64,000 bases of DNA from G963667855 sp963667855 (GTDB lineage: Bacteria > Planctomycetota > Phycisphaerae > UBA1845): the NCBI GenBank assembly GCA_963667855.2, contig CAXXKI010000013.1, positions 186,001 to 250,000 on the forward strand. The letters run 5' to 3'. The notes beneath the pieces are model-generated. The model worked only from the letters and a program-made list of their open reading frames with translations, made no database searches and was not told the origin of the DNA. Numbering within the stretch: position 1 is the first letter of the stretch; the number at the start of each line of letters is the position of its first letter. Of this stretch, positions 17,348 through 25,232 are shown piece by piece. Made by a program: the position numbers and the translations under genes.

Positions 17348-18304
17348 TTATTTCCTCTGCCGTCGAGTGGCGAACAAGCTGGCGATTCCAAGTAGAATCG
17401 CCGTTGATGGCTCAGGGATAACCGCAACGTCTGAAGGGCGTCCACCTGTGGCAAGGGTGCTCAAACCCGATCCATCAAGATTCGCGCTCGTAATTGAGGG
17501 GGACGAGCCAATCCCATTGACTCCACCAGAATCCGCAAGGTAGATCTTGCCCAGCACGGGGTCCACATCGATCCCGTTGGGATCGGAAAACACGCCAGAG
17601 ATAATTGCGGTGGCATTTGAACCGTCCAGATTGGCTTGCCAGACGTTGTTGGCCCCTACCCAATCCGTCCAATAGAGCTTCCTGTTGACCGCATCGACGG
17701 CGACCCCCGATGGGCGACCGCCCGTGGCGAGAATCTCTAGCCCGCTCCCGTCTAAATTGGCACGAGCGACCGATGGAATCGAGCCGACGCCATCGACTCC
17801 GCCCTCATCCGTGATATACATCTTCCCGTTTACAAGATCGAGATCGATGCCGCTGGGATTTGAGAACTCACCAGAGATAACGACTTCGGCATCGGAGCCG
17901 TCTAAGTTGGCCCGCCAAACGTTGCTACTCCCAGCCCAATCCGTCCAATACATCTTGCCGCCCGCGACATCGAGGGTGACATCTGACGGACGTCCACCTG
18001 TCGCCAATACTTCGATCCCTGATCCATCTAAGTTGGCGCGGATCACTCTTGGATCTGACCCTATTCCCGGCTCGCCGCCGTTGTCGGCGATGTACATCTT
18101 CCCGCTCGACAGATCCAAATCGATCCCCTCGGGGTTTGAGAGCTGGCCCATGATGACTGACGCAGGATTCGATCCATCTAGGCCAGCTTGCCACACGTTG
18201 TTGTTTCCAGCCCAATCCGTCCAATAGATGCTGGCGGCTACGGAATAGGGGAAAGAGACAAACCCGAACAGAAGTAATGCTGCAATAAGACTGCTGCGAT
18301 TCAT
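17348..18304 (-). CDS. PEP-CTERM exported protein with YWTD beta-propeller repeats
   Basis: The protein has 318 residues. A signal peptide (about 1-24) is followed by repeats of about 75 residues, each with IYWTDWAGxNNVWxAxLDGS and a later xGKMYIxDxGG, which form a YWTD-type beta-propeller. It ends with the PEP-CTERM sorting signal VIPEPSTAILLGIASLF and a basic tail (TRRQRK). Such proteins are exported and processed by an exosortase. The role is probably at the cell surface or in extracellular matrix. It is intact and unusual cargo for a mobile island. The repeats also make the DNA repetitive with a period of about 230 bp. Confidence 0.88.
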   Translation of the reverse strand: MNRSSLIAALLLFGFVSFPYSVAASIYWTDWAGNNNVWQAGLDGSNPASVIMGQLSNPEGIDLDLSSGKMYIADNGGEPGIGSDPRVIRANLDGSGIEVLATGGRPSDVTLDVAGGKMYWTDWAGSSNVWRANLDGSDAEVVISGEFSNPSGIDLDLVNGKMYITDEGGVDGVGSIPSVARANLDGSGLEILATGGRPSGVAVDAVNRKLYWTDWVGANNVWQANLDGSNATAIISGVFSDPNGIDVDPVLGKIYLADSGGVNGIGSSPSITSANLDGSGLSTLATGGRPSDVAVIPEPSTAILLGIASLFATRRQRK

Positions 18305-18325
18305 AGTTCCTCCTACTGGTTTCGT

Positions 18326-19069
18326 TCACTTCCGGTGACATGGCGTACTAAGACAAGCCAATCCCACTGCAAGCAGCAGCGCCGTCGATGGCTCAGGTAC
18401 AAAAGTGAAATTGTCAAAGTCGGCAACGAAGGTAGCGCCAAACCCTTGGTCATCAAGAAGATTGCCAACGCCCAGCGCATCAAAGACATACGATGTGCTA
18501 ACACTCCAGGTGTTTGTCCCCTGCGAGACGAACTCACTCCCTTGGCGAATTGCCGATGAAAGAGTCACTGTTCCGTTAGGACCATCCAACCTCATTTCGA
18601 TCAGATAGGTTTCACCGTTGGTGTAGTGGAAGCCCGTGTCTTCCACCTGAAAAGAATCCGGCTGTCCTCTTCCAATCTCAAGTTGGTATCGATTGTCGGT
18701 TGCAGCGAGAACCACAACGTCAGCCATGTTTGTAGAGTTAAAGAATCCGATATGGGGAAATGCGGAAGGGGATCCACCCAGTGGAGTCCATTCGAAGCTG
18801 AATCCGACAACATCGGTCTCGGTAAACGTTGAGCCCAACTCTGCGAGTCGGCGATCTGCCATGTCGGTTGAGACATCTTGGCGAACGAACGTACAGTTGA
18901 GGTTGCCGTCGATGGGATCATGCACAAAGGCTATATCTCCCTGACCGTGGGTAAGTTTGAACCGACCCACACCATTGTCGAACATCTCTGTCCATACTGG
19001 ATTACCAAGAACGGGTAAAGAGAATAACATCATCAGGGGCGCTGTAAGAACCAAAGCTCGATTCATCAT
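18326..19069 (-). CDS. PEP-CTERM exported protein, laminin-G/concanavalin-like
   Basis: The protein has 247 residues. A signal peptide (MNRALVLTAPLMMLFSLPVLG) is followed by a beta-rich domain of about 190 residues. Its strand pattern (VVGFSFEWTPLG, YLIEMRLDGPNG, VADFDNFTFV) resembles a jelly-roll or LamG-like fold. The end is a PEP-CTERM tail, FVPEPSTALLLAVGLACL with CHRK. It is probably anchored after export by exosortase. It lies 21 bases upstream of the YWTD protein gene on the same strand. No function beyond surface location can be read. Confidence 0.8.
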   Translation of the reverse strand: MMNRALVLTAPLMMLFSLPVLGNPVWTEMFDNGVGRFKLTHGQGDIAFVHDPIDGNLNCTFVRQDVSTDMADRRLAELGSTFTETDVVGFSFEWTPLGGSPSAFPHIGFFNSTNMADVVVLAATDNRYQLEIGRGQPDSFQVEDTGFHYTNGETYLIEMRLDGPNGTVTLSSAIRQGSEFVSQGTNTWSVSTSYVFDALGVGNLLDDQGFGATFVADFDNFTFVPEPSTALLLAVGLACLSTPCHRK

Positions 19070-19092
19070 TCATTCTCCGTAAAAACGCTAAA

Positions 19093-19115
19093 AGCCGACA
19101 GATCTTCTGCCGGCT
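19093..19115 (-). promoter_or_regulatory. 5' leader hairpin of the PEP-CTERM gene
   Basis: In the transcript, AGCCGGCAG-AAGAT-CTGTCGGCT forms a stem of nine pairs with one G-U wobble, just before TTTTAGCGTTTTTACGGAG and the start at 19069. The leader of the truncated gene at 17286 keeps the same TTTTTACGGAG and a weaker version of the stem. Confidence 0.5.
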
Positions 19116-19155
19116 CTCTCATCCTAGCCCAGGTCGTATTATGAATATCTTACAT

Positions 19156-19189
19156 TTGACACTCAACTCGTGTCAAGAGATTTTGACAC
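19156..19189. promoter_or_regulatory. Candidate operator for the XRE regulator
   Basis: TTGACAC-TCAACTC-GTGTCAA (19156-19176) is a perfect palindrome with 7-base arms. A third TTGACAC follows at 19183-19189. It sits about 30 bases before the HTH gene at 19205 and between divergent genes, so it is a likely autoregulatory site for that protein. Confidence 0.6.
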
Positions 19190-19204
19190 GAAAATCAAAT
19201 CAAG

Positions 19205-19447
19205 ATGGCTACCAAATCTCAACATGCTACGCTATATCGCAAACTGCCACCGTTCTTACGAGCGATGCGTGAGGAAGCAGAACTTACACAGCGTGCTCTC
19301 GGCAAACGCATTCGAAAACCACAAAGCTACGTCTACAACTGCGAGACGGCCAACCGGCGAGTCGATGTTACCGAATTCGTGACTTGGTCAAAAGCATGTA
19401 AACTCGATCCGTTGGATGCCTTTCGTGAGTTTTTGGAGTCTTTATGA
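19205..19447 (+). CDS. XRE-family helix-turn-helix regulator
   Basis: The protein has 80 residues, nearly all an XRE/Cro HTH: FLRAMREEAELTQRALGKRI, then PQSYVYNCETANRRVDVTEF, the typical second and third helices. A palindrome lies just upstream (19156-19176). It is divergent from the PEP-CTERM genes and may repress itself and them. Confidence 0.85.
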   Translation: MATKSQHATLYRKLPPFLRAMREEAELTQRALGKRIRKPQSYVYNCETANRRVDVTEFVTWSKACKLDPLDAFREFLESL

Positions 19448-19455
19448 TAACCATG

Positions 19456-20010
19456 TCAATTAAGAGTTTTTGCAGCACAGAATTCGTCAATCAACGCCAG
19501 GGCATCATTCAACGATTTTGACGGAAGCTCATCCTTCCCAGCATAACCGAATCGTCTTCGGTTCCAGGTCGTTGCTCCAAGAATGACGATCTCTGGATTT
19601 CGGTGGGGCACTACGATGTCGTCCAGGTGGACAGTAACAAGGTAAACACCACCGCCATTCTTTGATGCACCCGTTGGCGTTTCTTCAATGACGCCACGTG
19701 ATTCGATGATGACCGTTAACATCACAGGGACTTCTTCCATTGTGGCTTTGTCGTTGGTCAGGATTTTCAACCCAGCCTTGCGTAACCGCTGCTCGATCCG
19801 TTTACGCAGGATTGCTTCACCAGTCTTGGCATTCTTGACATCACCACGAATCGCAAGGTGCAGGTTTACAGTCTTGATTCCGGCCAATACTTCGGGTTCG
19901 TTGGCCCAGGCGATGCGTTTTTCTTTCGGCGGAGTATTCATCCCCGAAATCGAAGTGGTGGCAATCGTCAACGCTACAAGTATGAAGGCGAAAATTCGTG
20001 ACCTGCTCAT
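19456..20010 (-). CDS. Exported hypothetical protein
   Basis: The protein has 184 residues with a signal peptide (about 1-23, MSRSRIFAFILVALTIATTSI). The mature part mixes short strands and helices (VLAGIKTVNLHLAIRGDV, LTVIIESRGVIEE, VYLVTVHLDDIV) with a conserved-looking TTWNRRRFGYAG near the end. The pattern is common in planctomycete secreted proteins, but no family is recognised. It converges with the XRE gene and leads away from the recombinase operon. Confidence 0.6.
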   Translation of the reverse strand: MSRSRIFAFILVALTIATTSISGMNTPPKEKRIAWANEPEVLAGIKTVNLHLAIRGDVKNAKTGEAILRKRIEQRLRKAGLKILTNDKATMEEVPVMLTVIIESRGVIEETPTGASKNGGGVYLVTVHLDDIVVPHRNPEIVILGATTWNRRRFGYAGKDELPSKSLNDALALIDEFCAAKTLN

Positions 20011-20063
20011 CGTTCAGACTCCAGTTAAATCAGATTGTAGAGAGTTGGCTGACTGATCGTCTG

Positions 20064-20453
20064 TTACTCTTTTTTGCCAATTACATAGCCAATACCACCA
20101 GCTGCGAGCAGTCCAAGCCAGTTGGTTTTCTTACGGTTTCGCTCACAAGCGACGGCGATTTCGATTTCGTCATCCATGTCCTCCAACATCTGTTCAGTCG
20201 TATTGGCAAACTCATCTATTACATGCTCGTAGATGCTGACGACTTTCTCCAAGAGGGCATGGGTTTGCTTGTTGTCCTTGACTAGCATTCTGATCAGTTT
20301 CACTTGAGTATCGTGATCCATCAGAGTGATCACGCGTTCCCATCCGTGCTTCTCTGCCTCCATGAGAACATTCTCGACCACAGTGTGCTTTGTGCTCAAC
20401 TCGTTCACGTACCACCTTACTGATTGGAGGATTTCGTGTATTTTCATGCTCAT
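20064..20453 (-). CDS. Hypothetical helical protein with a C-terminal membrane anchor
   Basis: The protein has 129 residues, mostly helical (SVRWYVNELSTKHTVVENVL, EHVIDEFANTTEQMLEDMDDE), with a C-terminal hydrophobic segment WLGLLAAGGIGYVIG and KKE. The start overlaps the recombinase stop (ATGA at 20450-20453), so it is co-translated with the recombinase. No family recognised. Confidence 0.6.
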   Translation of the reverse strand: MSMKIHEILQSVRWYVNELSTKHTVVENVLMEAEKHGWERVITLMDHDTQVKLIRMLVKDNKQTHALLEKVVSIYEHVIDEFANTTEQMLEDMDDEIEIAVACERNRKKTNWLGLLAAGGIGYVIGKKE

Positions 20454-21322
20454 TCGTACCTCATTTCATCCACGCACCGCTGGAGGTCATCCTGGCTTCG
20501 TTTGGCATAAATCGAGGTAGTGTTTAACGATTCATGCCCCAGGATCTGAGCGAGGGCGACCAGGTCATTGTTCGTCTGCGCCAGGAAGCTATGGGCAAAC
20601 GTGTGCCGGAGAGTATGCGGCGTAAACTTGACGCCGGTGATCGCCGAGTATTTTAAACAGACTGCTCGTACTCCATCGTCTGTTAAGTTGCCTCTTTCCC
20701 CGAGAAAAATAGCTTGGGAATCACTTGGTGGACGGCATTCCAGATAATCCGTTAGGGCTCTTCTGGCTTCGACAGGCAGGGGTACGATTCGTTGCTTATT
20801 GCCCTTGCCGTGGCGACAGATTGCACGTCCTGACCGGGGATTAATCTCCAGGTCGTTAAGCTGGAGGCCGACGACATCTGAAACACGCAATCCGCCGTAG
20901 AGCATTAACCCAAGAATAGCAGTTCCTCGTTTGTCACCACGCAGTTCGACTTCTCGCATAATTTTGCGGACTTGGGAAGGCTGAAGTCCCTGTGGGACCG
21001 TTGGCATTCTCCGAAGTTCCTTTACGGATTCCGCGGGATTGCATGAAAGATCGCCAGACTTCGCCATATGCCCTAGGAGACGACGAATCGAGACGAGTGC
21101 TCTGTTAACCGTCGAAACTTGCTGTCGTCGCACACGTGCCAAGTGTTCACGAAAATCAGCAACATCTCGGACGGTTACCCTCTGGAGGTCGAAACGCTCA
21201 CCGTTGGCCGATTCAAACCAACGGATGAATTTCGCCAAGTCTGACTTGATGGCCTTTACCGTATGGTAGCTGAAATCATGGGCAGCCAGATAGTCGTCAA
21301 CAACAGAGGGTAGGGTGGTCAT
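20450..21322 (-). CDS. XerC/XerD-type tyrosine recombinase
   Basis: The protein has 290 residues, typical of XerC/D. It has an N-terminal SAM-like domain (about 1-90). Catalytic arginine is in LMLYGGLRVSDVVGL. The lysine strand is near RAICRHGKGNKQRIVPLP, the HxxR box is HTLRHTFAHSF, and the end is ILGHESLNTTSIYAK with the nucleophilic tyrosine. All five catalytic positions look intact. It lies far from the island ends, so it may resolve dimers of the excised element, or mark a second element nested inside. It is followed by an overlapping small gene. Confidence 0.9.
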   Translation of the reverse strand: MTTLPSVVDDYLAAHDFSYHTVKAIKSDLAKFIRWFESANGERFDLQRVTVRDVADFREHLARVRRQQVSTVNRALVSIRRLLGHMAKSGDLSCNPAESVKELRRMPTVPQGLQPSQVRKIMREVELRGDKRGTAILGLMLYGGLRVSDVVGLQLNDLEINPRSGRAICRHGKGNKQRIVPLPVEARRALTDYLECRPPSDSQAIFLGERGNLTDDGVRAVCLKYSAITGVKFTPHTLRHTFAHSFLAQTNNDLVALAQILGHESLNTTSIYAKRSQDDLQRCVDEMRYE

Positions 21323-21429
21323 TATTAATCTCCGCGAAAAACATTATCTGGCGAATTCTTGACGGGTTATTTACAGAAAGTAGACAGAAATCAGACACTT
21401 CGAGGGCGAAACTCGCCGGATAATGACTC

Positions 21430-21957
21430 TTATCTGGCGACATTATCCTGCGAATCCCGGCGCTTTAAGTGACGAAATACGGACATCAGCAACTCGGCTT
21501 GGTCCATTCCTTGATATCCATCAGGATACTCGGCGGCGAGGACATTTCGGACACGCGCCTCAGTTACTTCAGCCATGCCAAGTTGCCCAAGACCACTGAG
21601 GAGTTCCTTAATTAAGGGATTACCGGTTTCGGCTACTGAATCCTTACGAGTTGTGGGAGCAGGCTTGTGTTTCACTTCCCGACGTTTCCTTATCTTCATC
21701 GGACCTTGCTGCCCAGGACGAATTCCGTAAAACAAGATGGCTTTACCATTTACCCCACAGCTCGTTTTGCGAACCAGCAAACATTGCTCCTGCTGCTGCC
21801 GGTCATAAAACGGACGCTTGGTTTGCGGATTTCTCGATGGCTCGGGGAAAATACTCTCCTTGATGAGTTGATAGAATCTCGCTCGTGATAAACCAACCAT
21901 TCTTGCCATCTCACTGATGGTGACTATTTCCTTGGTCGGCTGAGGTGGTTCATTCAT
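21430..21957 (-). CDS. MerR/AlpA-like helix-turn-helix protein
   Basis: The protein has 175 residues. The first 70 hold an HTH of the MerR or AlpA kind, VTISEMARMVGLSRARFYQLIKE and RPFYDRQQQEQCLLV. The rest is charged and ends in a helical segment (QAELLMSVFRHLKRRD). It lies 18 bases after the RuvB-like gene and before the recombinase. It could regulate the module or act as a directionality factor. The role is inferred. Confidence 0.6.
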   Translation of the reverse strand: MNEPPQPTKEIVTISEMARMVGLSRARFYQLIKESIFPEPSRNPQTKRPFYDRQQQEQCLLVRKTSCGVNGKAILFYGIRPGQQGPMKIRKRREVKHKPAPTTRKDSVAETGNPLIKELLSGLGQLGMAEVTEARVRNVLAAEYPDGYQGMDQAELLMSVFRHLKRRDSQDNVAR

Positions 21958-21975
21958 CTTTGGCCTTCCTTTTTG

Positions 21976-22923
21976 TCAAGCGACAGAAATTTTCGGGTCA
22001 GTGATAATACCCAGGTGACGTAAACCCTTCTCCGTGATCACCCGACCGTTTTGTTGTCGCTCAATCAGTGCTTCTCGAAGAAGAAAACCTTCGACTACAT
22101 TCTGAATTGTTCTCTTGTGAATACCCAACGCTGCTTCGATAGTAAACAACCGTACAGGAGTGCCCTGGTGCTCAGCCAGTAGCCTCAGGTAACGTTGCTC
22201 ATCCGGTCCGAGTCCGAGCGAATCGATGCCGTCCATAGCGACGGTTGCGTCGAAGTGTACGGTTGTGATTTGATCATCTCCCTTACTTCGGGCGAAGCGG
22301 CGGCACGCCTCCAACAAGCGAATGGCATATCTGGGGATTCCCCGTGATCTGGCTGCTATCTCGACCGAAACGGTGGAATCAACGCTGGTGCCCATCATCT
22401 GAGCATGTTGTCTTGTGATTGTGGCGAGCGAATCTACGTCATAGAAGGTGAAGGGTAAGATGAGCTTAAACCGGTCACGCAATGGAGGTAGCAGGGAGTA
22501 TTCGTCCGTTGTTGCCGCGATAAGACAGAAATCATTTGTGGGCACAGCGAGTGTTTTATCTCTTTGACCCTCGATGAATAGCTTCTGCTCTTCCATGGCC
22601 TTATAAAGCGATGTTTGGCACAACTTGCCCATCTCATGGATTTCATCAATGAATACGATATCCTTATCTTCTGCTGTTGCGATCAAGCCATTGAGTGATT
22701 CAGGCCACGGGAGGTTTTGACCTATACGTTCGTGGATTTCAATTGCCATTTCCCTGGAGGCTAGGTGAGCCAGTGTCGTTTTGCCGGTGCCGGGCGGCCC
22801 GACCAGGAGCATATGTGGTAGTCGAGAACCATCATTCCAGGAGGCTTCTAGAGCAACACGAAACCTTTGCTTAACTTGATCTTGACCGATGAAGTGGTTG
22901 ATTGTCGGTGGTTCTTGTGCCAT
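21976..22923 (-). CDS. RuvB-like AAA+ Holliday-junction ATPase
   Basis: The protein has 315 residues from the ATG at 22923 (AGGGAG upstream). A longer frame to 23031 has no ribosome site. The AAA+ signature is complete: Walker A VGPPGTGKTT (41-50), Walker B IVFIDEIHEM (89-98), sensor 1 IAATTDEYSL, and RDRF with the arginine finger. The order of motifs and the C-terminal winged helix (LGIHKRTIQNVVEGFLLREA) match RuvB. The host should have its own ruvB, so this is an extra copy on the mobile element. No ruvA or ruvC is beside it. Confidence 0.85.
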   Translation of the reverse strand: MAQEPPTINHFIGQDQVKQRFRVALEASWNDGSRLPHMLLVGPPGTGKTTLAHLASREMAIEIHERIGQNLPWPESLNGLIATAEDKDIVFIDEIHEMGKLCQTSLYKAMEEQKLFIEGQRDKTLAVPTNDFCLIAATTDEYSLLPPLRDRFKLILPFTFYDVDSLATITRQHAQMMGTSVDSTVSVEIAARSRGIPRYAIRLLEACRRFARSKGDDQITTVHFDATVAMDGIDSLGLGPDEQRYLRLLAEHQGTPVRLFTIEAALGIHKRTIQNVVEGFLLREALIERQQNGRVITEKGLRHLGIITDPKISVA

Positions 22924-23064
22924 ATGGTGACTCCCTTGATGAAGTGTTTTACTATACCTTGAACATACGACATGGTTATAGAATAGGCAAATCCAATATG
23001 AATTTAATATACACTTTTGTACACGGCACACACAACAAGAACGACATCAACTTGTCAAGCCAAA

Positions 23065-23098
23065 ATAACACAATTGTTTTTACACTAATGTCAAGCAG
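23065..23098 (-). promoter_or_regulatory. Candidate promoter of the RuvB-like gene
   Basis: On the minus strand CTGCTTGACA (23098-23089) gives a perfect -35 TTGACA. After 18 bases comes TGTTAT (23070-23065), 4 of 6 to TATAAT. The same CTGCTTGAC box occurs upstream of the amidoligase (25318-25310) and of the PD-(D/E)XK nuclease (26847-26839), both read in the same direction. Confidence 0.5.
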
Positions 23099-23112
23099 TG
23101 GGGATGGAACGG

Positions 23113-23535
23113 TCACCTGCTTGCAGGCCAAGCATAAACGGGTACGCCATTGATTTTCTTTTTCGAAAGCCGGGGGTAGTTTTTAATACGATGAGGCCGG
23201 GCAAACTCGTATGTCCATGCCGTTATTTCGTCGCCACTAAATAGCTCGACAGCCGCTTTCCTTCTAACGTAGAGGCAATTCACTCGGTTGGGATGGTAAC
23301 CTTCGATGCGATCCGTGATGGTAAGAGTAGCTCGGTCAATGTTAAGAACGATACCTTCCACGACGCCACAACCGGGGATGAGGGCAGGGTACGCACCAAG
23401 GTCAACCAAGACTCCCGGAATACGACCTGACTGAGCGTTGTTGACGTGACTTTCGATCTGGTGGTGGTTGCCCTGACCAGGCATCAATGTGCCGTAAACA
23501 AACAGCAGAATACCTTGGTCGGGATTCTCAAGCAT
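23113..23535 (-). CDS. Gamma-glutamylcyclotransferase-like (AIG2/GGCT) protein
   Basis: The protein has 140 residues. FVYGTLMPGQGN near the start (YGTL at 14-17) is the GGCT/AIG2 fingerprint, and GVVEGIVLNI holds the probable catalytic Glu (E60). The fold normally cyclises gamma-glutamyl amides, releasing 5-oxoproline. It is the last gene of a cluster with an amidoligase and a metallopeptidase, and its start (ATGCTTGA) overlaps the end of a small frame. Known amidoligase operons pair with GGCT-type proteins, so it may edit or reverse isopeptide or amide bonds. This is inference. Confidence 0.8.
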   Translation of the reverse strand: MLENPDQGILLFVYGTLMPGQGNHHQIESHVNNAQSGRIPGVLVDLGAYPALIPGCGVVEGIVLNIDRATLTITDRIEGYHPNRVNCLYVRRKAAVELFSGDEITAWTYEFARPHRIKNYPRLSKKKINGVPVYAWPASR

Positions 23536-23827
23536 TCGTTCTCTCCCGCGAAAAAAGTCTTCGGGTCAGATTCTCCGAAAGACTTCCGTTTTCATTTGTC
23601 CGCGAAAGTTTTTCAAGCCGAACCACCCCCGACACCTGGTGTCGCACCCTTTGTAGCGTGTTCGCACGCTTTCTTGACTCCGGCGAGATCGCATGCAACG
23701 TAAGCCTTGGCTGGATAAGTAGTTGGCAATCCCTTGGCTGAATAGGCTGAAGAACCAATTGCATAAAGCTTAATAAAAGACTTTCGTTTGTTTTTCGGAT
23801 CAAAAGTAAATCGGGAATAGTGCTCAT
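23528..23827 (-). CDS. Small gene of the amidoligase cluster, reading frame uncertain
   Basis: Two frames compete here. One (23827-23528, 99 residues) starts by ATGA overlap with the metallopeptidase stop and ends overlapping the GGCT start, which favours it by position. The other (23891-23613) has a more protein-like composition: SRFTFDPKNKRKSFIK, then YAIGSSAYSAKGLP, ending CEHATKGATPGVGGGSA. In that frame, starts lie inside the upstream gene. If the second is real, the short Gly-rich C-terminus could be a substrate tail for the amidoligase. No family recognised for either. Confidence 0.35.
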   Translation of the reverse strand: MSTIPDLLLIRKTNESLLLSFMQLVLQPIQPRDCQLLIQPRLTLHAISPESRKRANTLQRVRHQVSGVVRLEKLSRTNENGSLSENLTRRLFSRERTNA

Positions 23828-24294
23828 GACGCTCTTCTCTTCTGGGTGTGCTCGGCAACGTCGGTAGGGCGAACAAGCATGTGACCAACATGGATCAGCT
23901 TACCGTATTGCCTCGGAAAGAAGCGGCGAAAGAGGTTGATCGACCACCGGCAGGCATCCTTCTCGTCCATTTCCATGGCGTGGGCGAATTCGTGTAGGTA
24001 GGTTACAACAGATAACTTACCCATAAGTACGATGTGGTGGTGCAACTTTGAATAGTGTGAGGCACCGCTATGGCTACCATCGATCTGCCTAAAAACAAGT
24101 TTCGGTGGGACAATCTTGCAAGTAGCAGACAAGGCCTGGTTTAATTTCCTGAACTTTTTTTTCCGTTCATTTAGCGATCCCTGCCAGGGTTTGGATTCTG
24201 CGAAAACACGAACGGCCTGTAGCACTCCGTTGGGGTACGTTAACGTTTCATCGAGGACTTCGAGTACTGATTCGGGATAAGCTTTCTTGGACAT
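23824..24294 (-). CDS. Zinc metallopeptidase-like protein (HExxH)
   Basis: The protein has 156 residues. VTYLHEFAHAMEMDEKDAC holds HExxH (H101-H105) with an acidic helix after it, as in SprT-like and other gluzincin-type peptidases. A basic segment (LNERKKKFRKLNQ) and short strands precede it. It sits between the amidoligase (20 bases) and the small gene (4-base overlap). It may mature or remove the product of the cluster. The third metal ligand is not certain. The exact family is not named. Confidence 0.65.
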   Translation of the reverse strand: MSKKAYPESVLEVLDETLTYPNGVLQAVRVFAESKPWQGSLNERKKKFRKLNQALSATCKIVPPKLVFRQIDGSHSGASHYSKLHHHIVLMGKLSVVTYLHEFAHAMEMDEKDACRWSINLFRRFFPRQYGKLIHVGHMLVRPTDVAEHTQKRRAS

Positions 24295-24314
24295 GATGAT
24301 ATTCCTTGAGTTTG

Positions 24315-25232
24315 TCAGGCAACATCCTTCTTCTCACAATTTCGCAGGGGATTGAAATGTTTCCACCGTTTTAATAAAAACCGCCCAACCTGGCGTAATT
24401 CCTTATCCACTTTGCTGTAGATTCGTGAATTCGGCTTCAAACCGGTAGTGGTCAACAGTGAGTTCAATCCCGCTTGTGTATTAGCAACCAGCTCAGGTCG
24501 GTAGTGACAAGAACGTTTCACGGCATGCTCGATCCACCGTTGTGTTGCCAACACCCACGCCTTAATCTTTGTCCAGTCGGTTGTGCCACCGTGGATTCTC
24601 CACTCCACGGTCATTCGGTTTTGGTCGGCGAGATTGGTAAGATTCAAACCCTGATACCTATCAATGTTGTTTAATTCACGACACAGGGCAGCGTACGAAC
24701 TCACCTTATCGAATTGGTTTCCTTCAGGCCATCGGGGATGACGGCAGTATTGGTTTGCCGTCCTGCTTGGGGCGACCAATCCGTACATCACTTGATTAAA
24801 CCGCCACCAAAGATGTTGTAAATTTCGAACAACTTGAGGATGTTGTTCAACTTCGGGTAGGTGGTGATGGACGTGAAGACCGGTTGAAGAATTGCATCGA
24901 GAACCGACGTATATGATGATATTCAAGGCTGCAGGTACAACTCGCTCTATCTCTTCCCAGGTCATCGGAGCAGTCTTGGCTTCGATTTTGCTCCACCGCA
25001 ATCCGTCGTAACGGGATTCATCTCGTAGAGAAACGTCATGTTCGATGGCAAACATGTTTCCAGCAGGGATAGGTCGTCTAGTGTATCCTCGGGAGAAGGA
25101 TGGGATGCCATGATTGGTGAGGACTTCTGCTATGAGGCGTTGTACGTCAAGGTTTTCGCCGACACCAATTATGGGAACAACACATTCGATTTCGATTCCG
25201 ATTTTTCGGGTGGGGTTGATGGTTGCTTCCAC
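24315..25232 (-). CDS. Amidoligase-family protein
   Basis: The protein has 305 residues. It starts with KIGIEIECVV (GIEIE at 12-16). A central GLHVHHHLPEVEQ and TVEWRIHGGTTDWTKI (the glutamine-synthetase-like acid and Thr-Asp patch) match the amidoligase family. These are ATP-grasp-independent, glutamine-synthetase-fold enzymes thought to form peptide or side-chain amide bonds. The start is a GTG at 25232. First gene of a cluster with the metallopeptidase, a small frame and the GGCT protein. In published comparative work, amidoligases recur with GGCT-type proteins. Substrate unknown. Confidence 0.75.
   Translation of the reverse strand: MEATINPTRKIGIEIECVVPIIGVGENLDVQRLIAEVLTNHGIPSFSRGYTRRPIPAGNMFAIEHDVSLRDESRYDGLRWSKIEAKTAPMTWEEIERVVPAALNIIIYVGSRCNSSTGLHVHHHLPEVEQHPQVVRNLQHLWWRFNQVMYGLVAPSRTANQYCRHPRWPEGNQFDKVSSYAALCRELNNIDRYQGLNLTNLADQNRMTVEWRIHGGTTDWTKIKAWVLATQRWIEHAVKRSCHYRPELVANTQAGLNSLLTTTGLKPNSRIYSKVDKELRQVGRFLLKRWKHFNPLRNCEKKDVA

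Noticed and set aside
17685..18227. 180-residue plus-strand frame in the PEP-CTERM repeats
   Set aside because: Low-complexity antisense of a repetitive gene, with no signal or family features.
17460..18240. Regular DNA repeats that could suggest a CRISPR array
   Set aside because: The period is about 230 bp and follows the coding frame of the YWTD repeats; spacers and short direct repeats are missing.
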